The notes under the pieces were generated by a model. The model was not told where the DNA came from. It saw only the letters and a list, made by a program, of their open reading frames with translations, and ran no database searches. A DNA stretch of 36,127 nucleotides from Thermoplasmata archaeon (GTDB taxonomy: Archaea; Thermoplasmatota; Thermoplasmata; Lutacidiplasmatales; UBA184), in assembly GCA_030040865.1 (NCBI GenBank), contig JASHSX010000013.1, positions 1 through 36,127 of the forward strand, read 5' to 3'. Positions 9,452 through 18,988 of this stretch are shown one piece after another. Within the stretch, counting starts at the first letter, position 1; each line of letters opens with the position of its first letter. The translations under genes were made by a program, and so were the position numbers.

Positions 9452-12400
9452 CTTTCTTCTCCCCCTTCGTCCGTCGCCGGGCGGGCCTCGCGGGCCGGAC
9501 GGGTCCGGCGACCGCGCAGGCGCAGCCCAAGGATCGTCGCTCCGACACCCCCGATCGCGGCCGCGGTCACGATCAGGAGCTCCCATCCGCCCAGGGAGAT
9601 AGCGCTCCCCGACGACGGGCTCGTGCCCGGCATCCCTCCGAGCGCGAGGACGACCGAGCCCGTGGACCCGGTGGCGTCCACGCCCTGGCGGAGCGTGACG
9701 TAGCCGAGCGCCGACGCATCGAACGTGTACTGTCCCTCGGGAAGCACGATCCGGAACGTCCCGTTGGCGCTCGAGACGAACGACAGCTGGACGGAGTGGC
9801 CGTCGACGGCGACTCCCTGCACGGTGACCTGGGCCCCGACGATCGGGAGCCCGCTGGTCTGGTCCGCGACGAGCCCGTAGATCGCGGTCTGCGGAGGGAG
9901 AAGGTCGATCGGCAGCGATTGCGCCGCCCCGTCGATCTGGATCGGGAAGGTGACCGGGGCGTACGGAACGGTCGAGCTGGGCGCGGGGACGGCGCGGATC
10001 GACCAGCTCCCGTTCGGCAGTTCGGTCGAGAAGGAACCGTCCGCTGCGCTGGTGGCGAGCGGAACCCAGGTGCCGTTCGCTGCCACGAGTCCGATCGATA
10101 CGTTCGCGAGCCCGGCGCCCGTGTAGCCGTCGGCGACGATACCGCTCACGTCGTAGGTCTGGACCGACAGCAGCAGGTCCCCGAGCGAGGTCGGGGACGA
10201 GACCTCCATCGGTTCCGCGAGCACGGCGAATCCCGGAAGGAAGATCGACAGCACGTACTCCCCCACCGAAGCGGAGAGCTGGAACGAGCCGCTCGCCCCG
10301 GTCTCGGTCGAGAAGGCCGGCGTGCCGTTCACCAGGAGCGCGACGACGGCGCCCCCGAGCGGCGACCCGCCGACGCCGAACGGACCGGAGGCGGTCTCGA
10401 CCCGACCGGAGACCGTGTACGCCACATCCTGGCCGAGCGGCACGAGATCGATCGGGGCGGGCAACGTGACAACGGCTCCCGACAGGACGCCCACGGTCCC
10501 GAAGTCCGTGGCGTACCCAGGAGCGGAGACGATCAGCTGGGAGGCTCCCGCCGGGCCCTGCACCGCGAAAGCACCGGAGGCGTCCGAGAGGCTCTGGGGC
10601 GCGCAGGACGCGCCCGTGGCCGTTCCGCAGAGGAGCACCTGGGCCCCGACCACCGGGTCGCGAGTGGCAGAGTTGACGACCGAACCCTCCACGGTACCGA
10701 ACTCGTTGAGGAAAATAGTCCCGAGATCGAGGCTCTCGCCGGGGGTCAGCACGATTCCGAGCGAGGCGGGCGAGAAGCCCGCGGCGCTGACGTCCATGGT
10801 GTACGTGCCCGGAGGTTCGACGTCGACGATGCGTCCCGCCGAGTCGCTCAACGAGGGCGCGAAGCACGCCCCGGCCGCTGCACAGACCTGGACCTGGGCA
10901 CCGACGATCGGGTAGCCCGCGGGCAACCCGAGCACGAGACCGGAGAACGAGGCGAAGGCGTCCAGGTGGATCGCTCCGGCCAGGTGTTGCCAGCAGTCCG
11001 AACAGAGCTTGAGCTCGGTACCGTTCGAGTCGAAATCGGTCGCGGAGACGTTCACGAACACCGTTCCCGGCGCGGCCGCGACCCAGAAGTCCCCGCTGAT
11101 GTTCGACTCGGCCGACGGACAGATCGTCTCCCCCGGCGAGCACGCGACCACGAGCGCCCCCGAGATCGGCGCGTTCGAGGGGTAACCGATGACCTGCCCG
11201 GCGATCACGCCGTCCCCGGTCAGGTTGACACTGGTCACGTTGGTGAACGCCCCGGGATGCACGTTCAGCGCCAGCACCACGCTCTCGTAGGCGGGGTGGC
11301 TCACTGTGAGGAGATCGTCCTCGCCGGCGGGGGCGTTCTCGAGGAATTGTCCCTCTTCGTTGGTCGGCTGAGGATTCAGGCTCGCCGAGGTGCCGCCCGA
11401 GTTGGTGACGTCGATCTCCGCATTCGGGAGCGGCTGGTGGTTCGCCGCATCCTTCACGCTCGCGAGCACCGGGGTCGAGGAGGAGTTGACCTGGGAGCTC
11501 GCGGTGTAGCCGAACGACTGCAGGACGATCGCGCCGAGGTGGATCCCCGACCCCCCGGCGGCGAACGTGGTCCGGCTCGGGGAGACGTTCAGGTAGAAGG
11601 TGGTGGAATTGAACGGCCCCTCGGAGTCCGCGCTCACCAGCAGCTCGACGTGGTCTCCCGGGGGAGCGGTCGTATTGACCCACCCGTTCTGGTTCCCGAT
11701 GCCCGACGACGCCTCGTAGCTCCCGGAGGTCGCCAGCACCGAGGAGAACACGCCCGGCGTCGGGACCGGCGCTCCGTTCGAGGAGACGACCCGGAACTCA
11801 ACGTATCCGTAGTGCTCGAGATACATGGTCGGCATGGCGATCGACTGACCGGGCTCCCCGGCCGAGCTGTTGTCGTAGTAGGCGGCGCCGCTCACGTAGG
11901 CGTTCGGCGTCGTCGCGAGCACCTGGATGAGGTGACTCCCGTCGTGGTCGGGGTCGCCCGTATAGGGCGACGCGAACAGCACGTAGTACCCCTGAGCGCT
12001 GGCCGGACCGCTCGCCGTGCCGCCCCGGGTGCCCGGTCCGCCGACCTGGATGCTCACGGGAGCGTAGCGGACGCCCTGCCCGTTGCCCATCGTCTGGTCC
12101 ATGACGTAGCCGCTGTACGACGAGAAGTCGCCCATCTGGAACGTGGCGATCGACTGTCCCGAGACGTTGACGCCCACGATCGTATAGCCGAAGACGAACC
12201 CACCGCCTCCCGTGTACGGTCCCCCCCCGAGCCCGATCGCGCTCACGTTCATCGGTCCGAGGCTCGGCGACTGGACACGATAGTACCCGGTCCCGTTGAG
12301 GTAGGTCGACTCGACGGGCTGTTGGGAGCAGACGAAGACGCCGGAGGCCGTGCATACGGTGACCTGCGCCGGCGGAGCGAGGTCGAAGTGCCCCACGGGG

Positions 12401-15330
12401 GTTGCGATGTCGAACCACGGGGTGGAGGTGACGTTGCCGGAGATCCACGGCAGCGGTTCCAAGGGCAGGACTCCCACGTCTACCGCCAACGCGACGGAGG
12501 CGTTGATGAACTCCGAGAACGGTTCGTAGCCGGGCACGGAGAGGTTCAGGTAGAAGAGGCCGGACGGGATTGACTGGTTGAAGAATCCTCCGGTGTTCGC
12601 CCCCGAGGAGAAACCGACCCCGCCGATCGCGCCGGGGCTCGTGAGCACGAACTCCGTCGCCTGCACCGCCACCCCCCACCCGGTGGAGGCGTCGACGACC
12701 CGCCCGGTGAGCCAAGCGCCCCCCGCGTTCGAAGCGGACGACGGCGCCGAAGCCGCACTCGCCGAAGCGTCCGAGGCGGTCGAATTCGCGTTCGCCCCGA
12801 CCGGCTGGAGGACGATCGGCGGAAGGACCGTCGTCTCGTTGGACGTCACGTTCGCCCAGGTCCAGTCGGTCGAGTAGCCGGACGCGGTGACCTCGATCTT
12901 GTACGTGGATCCGGGCAGCCAGCCTCCCGGGAGGAGTCCCAGGTACTGGCCCCCGGTCGAGACCCGGCCCGATCCGAGGATCGTCTCACACACCAGCTGG
13001 GCGGTGATCGGACACACGCTCGCGTGGGCGTCGAGGATCGGCTGTCCCTCCGGGTCGAGGACGAGACCGGTCAGCGTGCCGAGGGGCGTGAGAAAGATCG
13101 GTCCCACCGACGTCGTCCCCTCGCTCGAAACGTTCGCCCAGACCGTGTTGGGCGCATACCCCGATGCCGAGACGGTGATGTACCCCCACCCGGGGGGCCC
13201 CGGGACATCGAAGGTACCGTTGATCAGCGTCACGTTCGAGAAACAATTGAGCCCGTCCAGGGGGCAGATCTCCAGGGACGCGAACGGGACCGGCTCGGTG
13301 CCGCCCGCCTCCTCCACCAGTCCTGAGACCATCACCGAGCCGGTGAGATTGATCGATTGGACGTGTTCGTTGTTGGCGGTCGAGAGCGCCAGCGGGAACT
13401 GCTTCGTGTCGCAGCATAACGACTCGGTGCTGGCCCAGGTGGTGTTCGAAGCGGACTCGGCGCCGGACGCCTCGATCTGGACGGGTCCGGGGGGAGCCGG
13501 CACGCAGAACGCCGTCGCCGTGTCCACGTACGGGGAACAGTCGAACGCGCTCAGTTGGTCGACGTACGAATAGGAGACTCCCGGGGACACGGTGTAGCTC
13601 GTCGACGTGGCGGTGACGACGAACCCTCCGGGGGGCGCCTCGTTGGTACCTTGAAGGTAGACGTTGCCCGCGATGTACGTGCCGACGGGCATGGACGCGT
13701 TCACGTACGTCGTCTCGTACGGCGTCACATTGGCCCACGCCGTCGTCGGATAGACCGGGAGGTCCCCCGGTATCGGCCAGGTGGGATACGGCGGATCACA
13801 GAACGGTGTGTAGTCGGGCGTGATCAGGATGTAGTTCTGGAGCGGCAACGCGGCGAGCTCACCCGGCTCTCCGACCTGCTGGCACCCGCCCGAGATGCAG
13901 TTGGAGATGCTCGTGTTGATGACGACCTCGGTGTTCTGGATGACACCGGCCACGATCGTGCCGACCTTGTAGCCGTCCGCGCTGCAGACGCTTGCGCGCC
14001 AAAGTCCGGTGTGGAAGTCGTTCTCGAGCGACGTGACGTTCGCCTGGTCTTGCGGGTTCGAAGCGTCGTAGTCGAGACTGACGGTGAGCTGGACGGTACC
14101 CGGGGGAGTGAGGTAGAAGGCACCGAGGTTCACGACCTGGCCCGGATTCTCCTTGGCGACGAAACCGATCGACTGGGTGAGCTGGACGTATCCCTCCGCC
14201 TGGAGGATGATGTAGTCGTTGCCGGGAGGGCCGAAGGCGCTCAGTTCGCCGGTCTGGCTGGCGGCGCCCTGTTCGGCGCATTGGCCGCTGATCGAGCTGC
14301 ACACTTGGAGCGAGGCCCAGCTGCCCGAGATCAACTGCCGCGTGGCGGCGTCGTAGATGGAGGCCCGGAACGAGTCGTACGCCTCAAGGTAGATCGTGCC
14401 CAGATCCACCGAGGCCCCGGGCGTCGCATTCACCCAGGTGAAATTACCCTGAAAGGCGTAGAACGGCGACTGGAACTGGACCGTCGAGGGGACCGGCGGC
14501 ACCGCCGCGGTGAAGCTCCCGTTCTCCGTCGTCGTCCCGATCGGGGTGCCGACCTGCGTGTCGTTCAACGACGCCGAGGAGACGACCACCCCGGGGACCG
14601 GCTGAGGTATCGGAGTGTCGGTCATCACATAGCCGGTGATCGTCGCCTCGTGGACCAGGTAGGTCGTCCCGGAATAGGTCGTCGAATCGTTGGCGACCGT
14701 GGCGTACGACGTGTTGGACAGGTAGTAGTTCGCGGTGAAGACCAGGTAGTCGGTCCCCACCGGCGCGACCACGTTGAAATACCCGGTCGCGGAGGAGCTT
14801 CCGGCCACGCAGATCTGCGGGGAGCAGAGTTCCCCGCTGAGCGAGTACGCCTGCACGGCAATGCCGGAGAGTCCGAGGCGCTGCCCGATCGAGTTCGCGA
14901 CCGACGTGTTGACGAAGCCGCTGAGGCGCCCCGTGAGCTCGCTCTCGTCCTTCGTGAGGCGCGCGCTTGCCGCGGCCCGGGTCGCGTTCTCTTGGGCGGC
15001 TTCGGCCCGGAGCGCGCTCGTGACGGTCAGGTTGTGGAACTCCTCGGCCTGGGCGAGTTGCGGCGAGTTGCTGTAGACGCCCGTGGGATGCGCGCCGGGG
15101 AGCGCCGAGGAGGAGACCGGGGCACTCGGGACGGACGGGGCGGGCGCGAGCGGCGACACCGAACCGGCGCTGCCGGTCGAGGTCACGAACTCCCCGGACG
15201 GCACCGCGCTCAGCAGCATCGCCGCAGCGATCCCTACGATCGCGGCCACTTCGAACGCCATCGACCGCTCCCACCGAACCGAGGCGACCGTCCCACCCGA
15301 GGAAGAATTGTGGGAACGGAAGGCCCCCAT
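9448..15330 (-). CDS. Giant surface protein of CarboxypepD_reg-like repeats
   Basis: About 1960 residues from ATG 15330 (a TTG six bases upstream is possible). A signal segment lies near residues 22-46, a single C-terminal span near 1910-1935, and an Arg/Glu-rich cytoplasmic tail ends EGGEER. The ectodomain is a chain of beta-sandwich units with the pattern 'G-x-V-x...P-(V/I)-x-G-A-x-V-x-x-C...C...G-x-F...P-G...V-S-A-x-G-Y', typical of carboxypeptidase regulatory-like/transthyretin-like folds. At least eight units carry a pair of nearby cysteines (for example VCPITAQLVC, VCTASGVFVC, ICPLDGLNC). No catalytic motif is seen. It is the first gene of the operon that ends in the membrane AAA ATPase, and its stop overlaps the next start by 4 bases. 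A long surface stalk, adhesin or scaffold is the likeliest role (inference). Confidence 0.85.
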   Translation of the reverse strand: MGAFRSHNSSSGGTVASVRWERSMAFEVAAIVGIAAAMLLSAVPSGEFVTSTGSAGSVSPLAPAPSVPSAPVSSSALPGAHPTGVYSNSPQLAQAEEFHNLTVTSALRAEAAQENATRAAASARLTKDESELTGRLSGFVNTSVANSIGQRLGLSGIAVQAYSLSGELCSPQICVAGSSSATGYFNVVAPVGTDYLVFTANYYLSNTSYATVANDSTTYSGTTYLVHEATITGYVMTDTPIPQPVPGVVVSSASLNDTQVGTPIGTTTENGSFTAAVPPVPSTVQFQSPFYAFQGNFTWVNATPGASVDLGTIYLEAYDSFRASIYDAATRQLISGSWASLQVCSSISGQCAEQGAASQTGELSAFGPPGNDYIILQAEGYVQLTQSIGFVAKENPGQVVNLGAFYLTPPGTVQLTVSLDYDASNPQDQANVTSLENDFHTGLWRASVCSADGYKVGTIVAGVIQNTEVVINTSISNCISGGCQQVGEPGELAALPLQNYILITPDYTPFCDPPYPTWPIPGDLPVYPTTAWANVTPYETTYVNASMPVGTYIAGNVYLQGTNEAPPGGFVVTATSTSYTVSPGVSYSYVDQLSAFDCSPYVDTATAFCVPAPPGPVQIEASGAESASNTTWASTESLCCDTKQFPLALSTANNEHVQSINLTGSVMVSGLVEEAGGTEPVPFASLEICPLDGLNCFSNVTLINGTFDVPGPPGWGYITVSASGYAPNTVWANVSSEGTTSVGPIFLTPLGTLTGLVLDPEGQPILDAHASVCPITAQLVCETILGSGRVSTGGQYLGLLPGGWLPGSTYKIEVTASGYSTDWTWANVTSNETTVLPPIVLQPVGANANSTASDASASAASAPSSASNAGGAWLTGRVVDASTGWGVAVQATEFVLTSPGAIGGVGFSSGANTGGFFNQSIPSGLFYLNLSVPGYEPFSEFINASVALAVDVGVLPLEPLPWISGNVTSTPWFDIATPVGHFDLAPPAQVTVCTASGVFVCSQQPVESTYLNGTGYYRVQSPSLGPMNVSAIGLGGGPYTGGGGFVFGYTIVGVNVSGQSIATFQMGDFSSYSGYVMDQTMGNGQGVRYAPVSIQVGGPGTRGGTASGPASAQGYYVLFASPYTGDPDHDGSHLIQVLATTPNAYVSGAAYYDNSSAGEPGQSIAMPTMYLEHYGYVEFRVVSSNGAPVPTPGVFSSVLATSGSYEASSGIGNQNGWVNTTAPPGDHVELLVSADSEGPFNSTTFYLNVSPSRTTFAAGGSGIHLGAIVLQSFGYTASSQVNSSSTPVLASVKDAANHQPLPNAEIDVTNSGGTSASLNPQPTNEEGQFLENAPAGEDDLLTVSHPAYESVVLALNVHPGAFTNVTSVNLTGDGVIAGQVIGYPSNAPISGALVVACSPGETICPSAESNISGDFWVAAAPGTVFVNVSATDFDSNGTELKLCSDCWQHLAGAIHLDAFASFSGLVLGLPAGYPIVGAQVQVCAAAGACFAPSLSDSAGRIVDVEPPGTYTMDVSAAGFSPASLGIVLTPGESLDLGTIFLNEFGTVEGSVVNSATRDPVVGAQVLLCGTATGASCAPQSLSDASGAFAVQGPAGASQLIVSAPGYATDFGTVGVLSGAVVTLPAPIDLVPLGQDVAYTVSGRVETASGPFGVGGSPLGGAVVALLVNGTPAFSTETGASGSFQLSASVGEYVLSIFLPGFAVLAEPMEVSSPTSLGDLLLSVQTYDVSGIVADGYTGAGLANVSIGLVAANGTWVPLATSAADGSFSTELPNGSWSIRAVPAPSSTVPYAPVTFPIQIDGAAQSLPIDLLPPQTAIYGLVADQTSGLPIVGAQVTVQGVAVDGHSVQLSFVSSANGTFRIVLPEGQYTFDASALGYVTLRQGVDATGSTGSVVLALGGMPGTSPSSGSAISLGGWELLIVTAAAIGGVGATILGLRLRGRRTRPAREARPATDEGGEER

Positions 15331-15332
15331 GG

Positions 15333-15404
15333 TCAACAGCGGGCGCTTCGACCACTCGGGTCCCCGCGTGGCGGGTGGACACCCCGATGAGGCCAGACGG
15401 GCAT
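15333..15404 (-). CDS. Possible 23-residue leader ORF upstream of the giant surface protein
   Basis: An ATG at 15404 lies about 26 bases downstream of a TATA-like element, where transcription would be expected to begin, so it could be read as a leaderless mini-ORF. It encodes 23 residues starting MPVWPHRG and stops at 15333, two bases before the ATG of the giant protein. The frame differs from the downstream gene. The peptide has no recognisable family. It may be a translational-coupling leader, or chance. Confidence 0.25.
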   Translation of the reverse strand: MPVWPHRGVHPPRGDPSGRSARC

Positions 15405-15426
15405 CCTCGGTTCCACACTGCGATGG

Positions 15427-15434
15427 TACATAAG
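15427..15434 (-). promoter_or_regulatory. Putative box A (TATA) of the five-gene surface operon
   Basis: The minus strand reads CTTATGTA in an otherwise GC-rich stretch, about 26 bases before the mini-ORF ATG at 15404 and about 100 bases before the giant gene. It is the best TATA-like element between the two surface genes. Confidence 0.45.
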
Positions 15435-15722
15435 GTCTGCGAAATCCGGGCGAGCGAGACCTCGACTCTGGGCAGACTGATGACTATCCCAACGGGAAAT
15501 TGGCACAGTGTTCGTGACCTCGAGCGGAGCGGCCATGGGACCTCGCCGGTGGCTCCGGGAACGGGAACCCCGTAGAATCCCGTTCGGAAATTCCGACCTG
15601 GGATACGGGCGCCACCCTCGGCGGGAGCCGGACCGGCTCCGAGCCCCGTCGCGACGTTCAGCGAGCGACCTAGCGGACCGCTCTCGGCGAGTTCGGACCG
15701 CGGTTTTCCGGAGACTCCCCTT

Positions 15723-15737
15723 GTCGAACCGTTCGAC
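15723..15737. repeat. Perfect 15-base palindrome, possible operator
   Basis: GTCGAAC-C-GTTCGAC has two 7-base arms around one base. Its length and single-base centre suit a dimeric regulator, but it lies nearly 300 bases upstream of the nearest predicted promoter, so a role is unproven. Confidence 0.3.
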
Positions 15738-15745
15738 AGAACGGG

Positions 15746-15750
15746 AAAAA
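15746..15750 (-). terminator. Possible oligo-T terminator after the YVTN gene
   Basis: The minus strand carries TTTTT about 160 bases beyond the stop of the YVTN surface gene in otherwise GC-rich sequence. Archaeal RNA polymerase can stop at oligo-T runs. The distance makes this tentative. Confidence 0.25.
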
Positions 15751-15909
15751 CTTGGCGTTCAGTAGTTGGGTTCCCGGGGCACCGCCCCACGGTTCGAGGC
15801 CGGGTCAGAGTCGCGTGCCGACGGTCGCAAGATCGAGGGAGTCGACGGGGACGTGGTGTCCGATCGGTCCGCTTCCCGCCGTTCCGTTCCCTCGGGAGCC
15901 CGGCCGACG

Positions 15910-18900
15910 TTAGGGAGGCTCGGTATCCTGAGAGGGAGGAGCGGTTTTCGGGCCGGTCGGGTCGCCGCTGGCGGGGCTCCGACGCGGGGGAGGTCCGCGC
16001 GGAGCCGAGCGGCTCCGGTTTCGAAGGACGAGCGCGATCACGATGACGGCCACGAGAACCCCGAATCCGGCGTACGCGAGCAGGGCCGAGGGCCCGAGCC
16101 AGGGCTGCGAGGTCCCCGACCCGGACGACGAGGTGGTGAAGCTCACGGCCTCACTCAGCGACTGGTCCGAGACGGTGACGGTACCCGAGACCGGCAGACC
16201 GACGAAACCGGACGGCCCCTGAACGGCGTAGGAGAAGTCTCCCTCCGGCTCGACGAACAGCACGGAACTCGTCGACGAGTCGTGGCTGACCCCGGCGAGC
16301 GTCACCGACCAGTTGGCGCCGGGCGGAAGCCCGGATTCCACGAACGTGACGTAGTACTCGATGAGCTTGAACGAGATGTTCTCGGCGATGGCCCCGCCCT
16401 GCACGGTGAGCGATCCCGAGGACGGATCGCAACCGTAGCCCGAGATCGGGGCCACGACGTAGAGGTAGGTACCGTTCGGAAGATCCCAAAGGACGGAGCT
16501 CGACGTGGACTGGTTGCTGGTCCCGTTGAGCGTCACCGACCAGGCGACTCCCGGTTGGAGACCCGACTCTTGGAAGACCACGGGGTACTCGGTGGCCGTG
16601 ACGCGGACGAAATCGACCAGGATCGAGACCCGGCTCCCGGTCACGGAGAACCCGGCCGCAGCCGGGCTCGGGCGGTACCCCGACACAGTGCCGATGGTAT
16701 AGTCGTACGAGCCGTTCAGTTCCGAGAAGGCGACCGAGGAGCCCGTGCTCGCCGAGCGGGAGTCGTTCACGGTCACGGACCAGCTCGTCCCGCCTGGTAG
16801 CCCGGATTCGTTGAAGTCGACGTCGTACGTCTCGTTCGAGCGGAACTGGAGGATCGAAACGGTGCCGTTGACGGAGTTCGCCACGTAGAGCGCGCCGGTG
16901 TCCGGGTCGTAGGCCGCAGCGTTCGGGCCGGCTCCGACCGAGAGGGTGGCGAACGTTCCCCCGGAGCTCGCGTTCAGCGCGGTGATCGATCCCGAGAGGT
17001 AGTCGGCGACCACGACCTCGTCCTTGTTCGGCACGGCCGTCGCAGCGGCCGGACCGGCGCCGACCTTGGCCGTGGAGAGGACGGTGTCGTCGACCGTCGA
17101 CAGGACGGAGACCGTGTTGGAGCCGTTGTTCGCCACGAACGCCTCCTGGAGGCCAGGCATGACGGCCACCGCGTCGGGGGAAAGCCCCACGTCCACGTAC
17201 GGCCCCGGGGAACCGGTGGCCGCGTCGAGCACGCTGATTTGGTTCGTCGTGTCGTCGGCCGTGAGGACTTCCTGGTCCGAGGTGTCGACCGCGAGGCCCA
17301 CGGGGAACTCTTCGGCGGCGATCCCTCCGCCGACGACCACGTTCCGGGTGTCGTTGATGACCGCGACGGAGGCACTGCTGTTCCCCCCGACGAACACCTC
17401 GCCCAACTGGGGGTCGTATCCCAGAGCAAGCGGAGAGTCATCCACCGCGATATTCGCAGTCACCGTGTCGGAGGCGTCATTGATGACGCTGACCGTATCG
17501 GAACCCGAGTTCGCTACGAAGATCTCGTGCTGCCCCGCATCGTAGACAACGCCGACGGGAAGGGACCCGACGGCGACCCGGGCCACGATCGCGTTCGAGG
17601 CGTCCGAGACGACGTCGACCACTCCCGCGGCCTCGTCCGAGACGAACAGCTGGTGCGTCCCCGCGTCGAAGGCGATGCCGGCCGGCTTTGCCCACAAGGA
17701 GATGTTGGCCACCACCCGGTCCGTAGTGTCGGAGATCACGGACACGAAGCCGGTGGCGCGGCTCACGATCCAGACCTGGCTCCGTCCGCTCACGTACACG
17801 ATGCCGAACGCGTCGTTCCCGGCGACGACCGAGGCGACCGATTTGTCGGTCGTCGCGGAGACCACGGTCACGTTGTCCGACCCGATATTGGTCACGAAGA
17901 TCTCGGACTCGCCCGAGTCGTAGGCAAGTCCCGTCGGGGCCGACCCCACGGCGATCTTTGCGACGACGGCGTACGTTTGCGCGTCGATCGCCCAGACGGA
18001 GCTCGACCCGGAGTTCGCGACGAAGATCTCCTGCAGCGTGGGATCGTAACCGATGCCGTACGGCTGGTCGCCGACCGGTATCGTCTGAACCACTTGGAAG
18101 TCGGTGTCGTTGATCACCGACACGAGGTTCGTTCCCCAATCCGTGACGAACACCTCCCCGAGCTGCGGGTCGTAGGCGAGGGCGAACGGTGTGCTCCCTG
18201 CCCCGAGCGGGATGTTCGCGAGAATCGCGTTCGTCGTGGCCGAGATGATCGTCACCTCCCCCGCGTCGTCGTCCGCGACGAAGACCTCCCCCTGACCGCT
18301 GTCGTAGAGCAGCGCCGGGCAGCCGCTCTGGTCGGGCGTCGGGAGCGCCGCCACGACCTGGCCCGAGGCGGCGCGGATCACCTGGATCTCGTTCGACCAG
18401 TCGGCGCCCACGAACCACTCGTTCTGCACGGGGTCGAACGCGAGCCCGAGGGGGTGCTGCCCGGTGGGTATCTGGGCAACGACCGCGTCGGTGGTGTCCG
18501 AGATTTCGCTCAGGGCGTTCGAGTACTGATCGCCGACCACGACCACTCCGGTGTCGGGGTCGTACGCGGCGAAGTACGGAGTGATCCCGTTGGGAGACGA
18601 GAAATTGCCGGGGATATCCGTACCGTTGCTGAGGACCAGCGTGTTCGCCACGTACGGGGCCTCGAGCCCGACCGGGCCACCGAGGGGAGTGGCAGCCGCC
18701 CGACCAGTAACCGGGCCCGGGTGGGAGGACTCCGGCGCCGCATCGATGGTCGGGACAGACCCTCCGCTGCGGAGGGGGGATACCGGGAGTGCACCGACCA
18801 GGGATGAGACCGAGCCTGAGACGAGAAATACGATCGCAAGGACGAGGGCCGCCACGAGGGTTGGGACCGACCCACAGGTACGGGAGCGAGAAGATCCTCG

Positions 18901-18936
18901 TCGGTCGCCACGCGAGCGTCGGGCTGATGGTACCAT
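15910..18936 (-). CDS. YVTN beta-propeller surface protein with three ESGLP repeats
   Basis: 1008 residues. The basic N-terminus is followed by a hydrophobic signal/anchor at about 25-50. From about residue 115 to 695 there are some fourteen units of about 42 residues with the YVTN/YncE pattern, 'YDP..GE.FV.N.GS..VSVI..T...V..I.VG..P.G', forming one or two beta-propellers. Three about 80-residue modules follow, beginning near 702, 785 and 868, each with V-x-F-x-E-S-G-L-x-x-G-x-x-W-S-V-T and an NGTY-like strand. A single span at about 952-975 and a basic, Pro-rich tail end the protein. These features indicate an exported, membrane-anchored cell-surface protein. Ligand or partner is unknown. 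The ESGLP modules also occur in the thermopsin-like protein at 27.2-30.4 kb. Confidence 0.88.
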   Translation of the reverse strand: MVPSARRSRGDRRGSSRSRTCGSVPTLVAALVLAIVFLVSGSVSSLVGALPVSPLRSGGSVPTIDAAPESSHPGPVTGRAAATPLGGPVGLEAPYVANTLVLSNGTDIPGNFSSPNGITPYFAAYDPDTGVVVVGDQYSNALSEISDTTDAVVAQIPTGQHPLGLAFDPVQNEWFVGADWSNEIQVIRAASGQVVAALPTPDQSGCPALLYDSGQGEVFVADDDAGEVTIISATTNAILANIPLGAGSTPFALAYDPQLGEVFVTDWGTNLVSVINDTDFQVVQTIPVGDQPYGIGYDPTLQEIFVANSGSSSVWAIDAQTYAVVAKIAVGSAPTGLAYDSGESEIFVTNIGSDNVTVVSATTDKSVASVVAGNDAFGIVYVSGRSQVWIVSRATGFVSVISDTTDRVVANISLWAKPAGIAFDAGTHQLFVSDEAAGVVDVVSDASNAIVARVAVGSLPVGVVYDAGQHEIFVANSGSDTVSVINDASDTVTANIAVDDSPLALGYDPQLGEVFVGGNSSASVAVINDTRNVVVGGGIAAEEFPVGLAVDTSDQEVLTADDTTNQISVLDAATGSPGPYVDVGLSPDAVAVMPGLQEAFVANNGSNTVSVLSTVDDTVLSTAKVGAGPAAATAVPNKDEVVVADYLSGSITALNASSGGTFATLSVGAGPNAAAYDPDTGALYVANSVNGTVSILQFRSNETYDVDFNESGLPGGTSWSVTVNDSRSASTGSSVAFSELNGSYDYTIGTVSGYRPSPAAAGFSVTGSRVSILVDFVRVTATEYPVVFQESGLQPGVAWSVTLNGTSNQSTSSSVLWDLPNGTYLYVVAPISGYGCDPSSGSLTVQGGAIAENISFKLIEYYVTFVESGLPPGANWSVTLAGVSHDSSTSSVLFVEPEGDFSYAVQGPSGFVGLPVSGTVTVSDQSLSEAVSFTTSSSGSGTSQPWLGPSALLAYAGFGVLVAVIVIALVLRNRSRSAPRGPPPRRSPASGDPTGPKTAPPSQDTEPP

Positions 18937-18978
18937 CCTAGCGGTAGCTCCCGAGTGAGTCGTCTCGAACGTCTAGTC

Positions 18979-18988
18979 CCTTTTATCG
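18979..18988 (-). promoter_or_regulatory. Putative box A of the YVTN surface gene
   Basis: The minus strand reads CGATAAAAGG in a GC-rich context, about 45-50 bases before ATG 18936. Transcription would begin near 18957, leaving a leader of about 20 bases that includes a GGAG. Confidence 0.45.

Larger units (their letters stand above)
15405..15909. other. Long intergenic region with two odd-centred palindromes
   Basis: Together with the leader this is the longest non-coding interval (579 bases from 15331). I see no convincing gene, tRNA or other structured RNA. It holds the promoter at 15427-15434, a palindrome TCGGAA-A-TTCCGA at 15584-15596, a palindrome GTCGAAC-C-GTTCGAC at 15723-15737, and a minus-strand T5 run at 15746-15750. 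The rest is GC-rich sequence without evident structure. Confidence 0.5.

Noticed and set aside
9448..18936. Tandem DNA repeats or CRISPR-like structure in the repetitive surface genes
   Set aside because: The repeats are visible in protein pattern only; the DNA units are diverged and there is no regular repeat-spacer arrangement or nearby cas gene.
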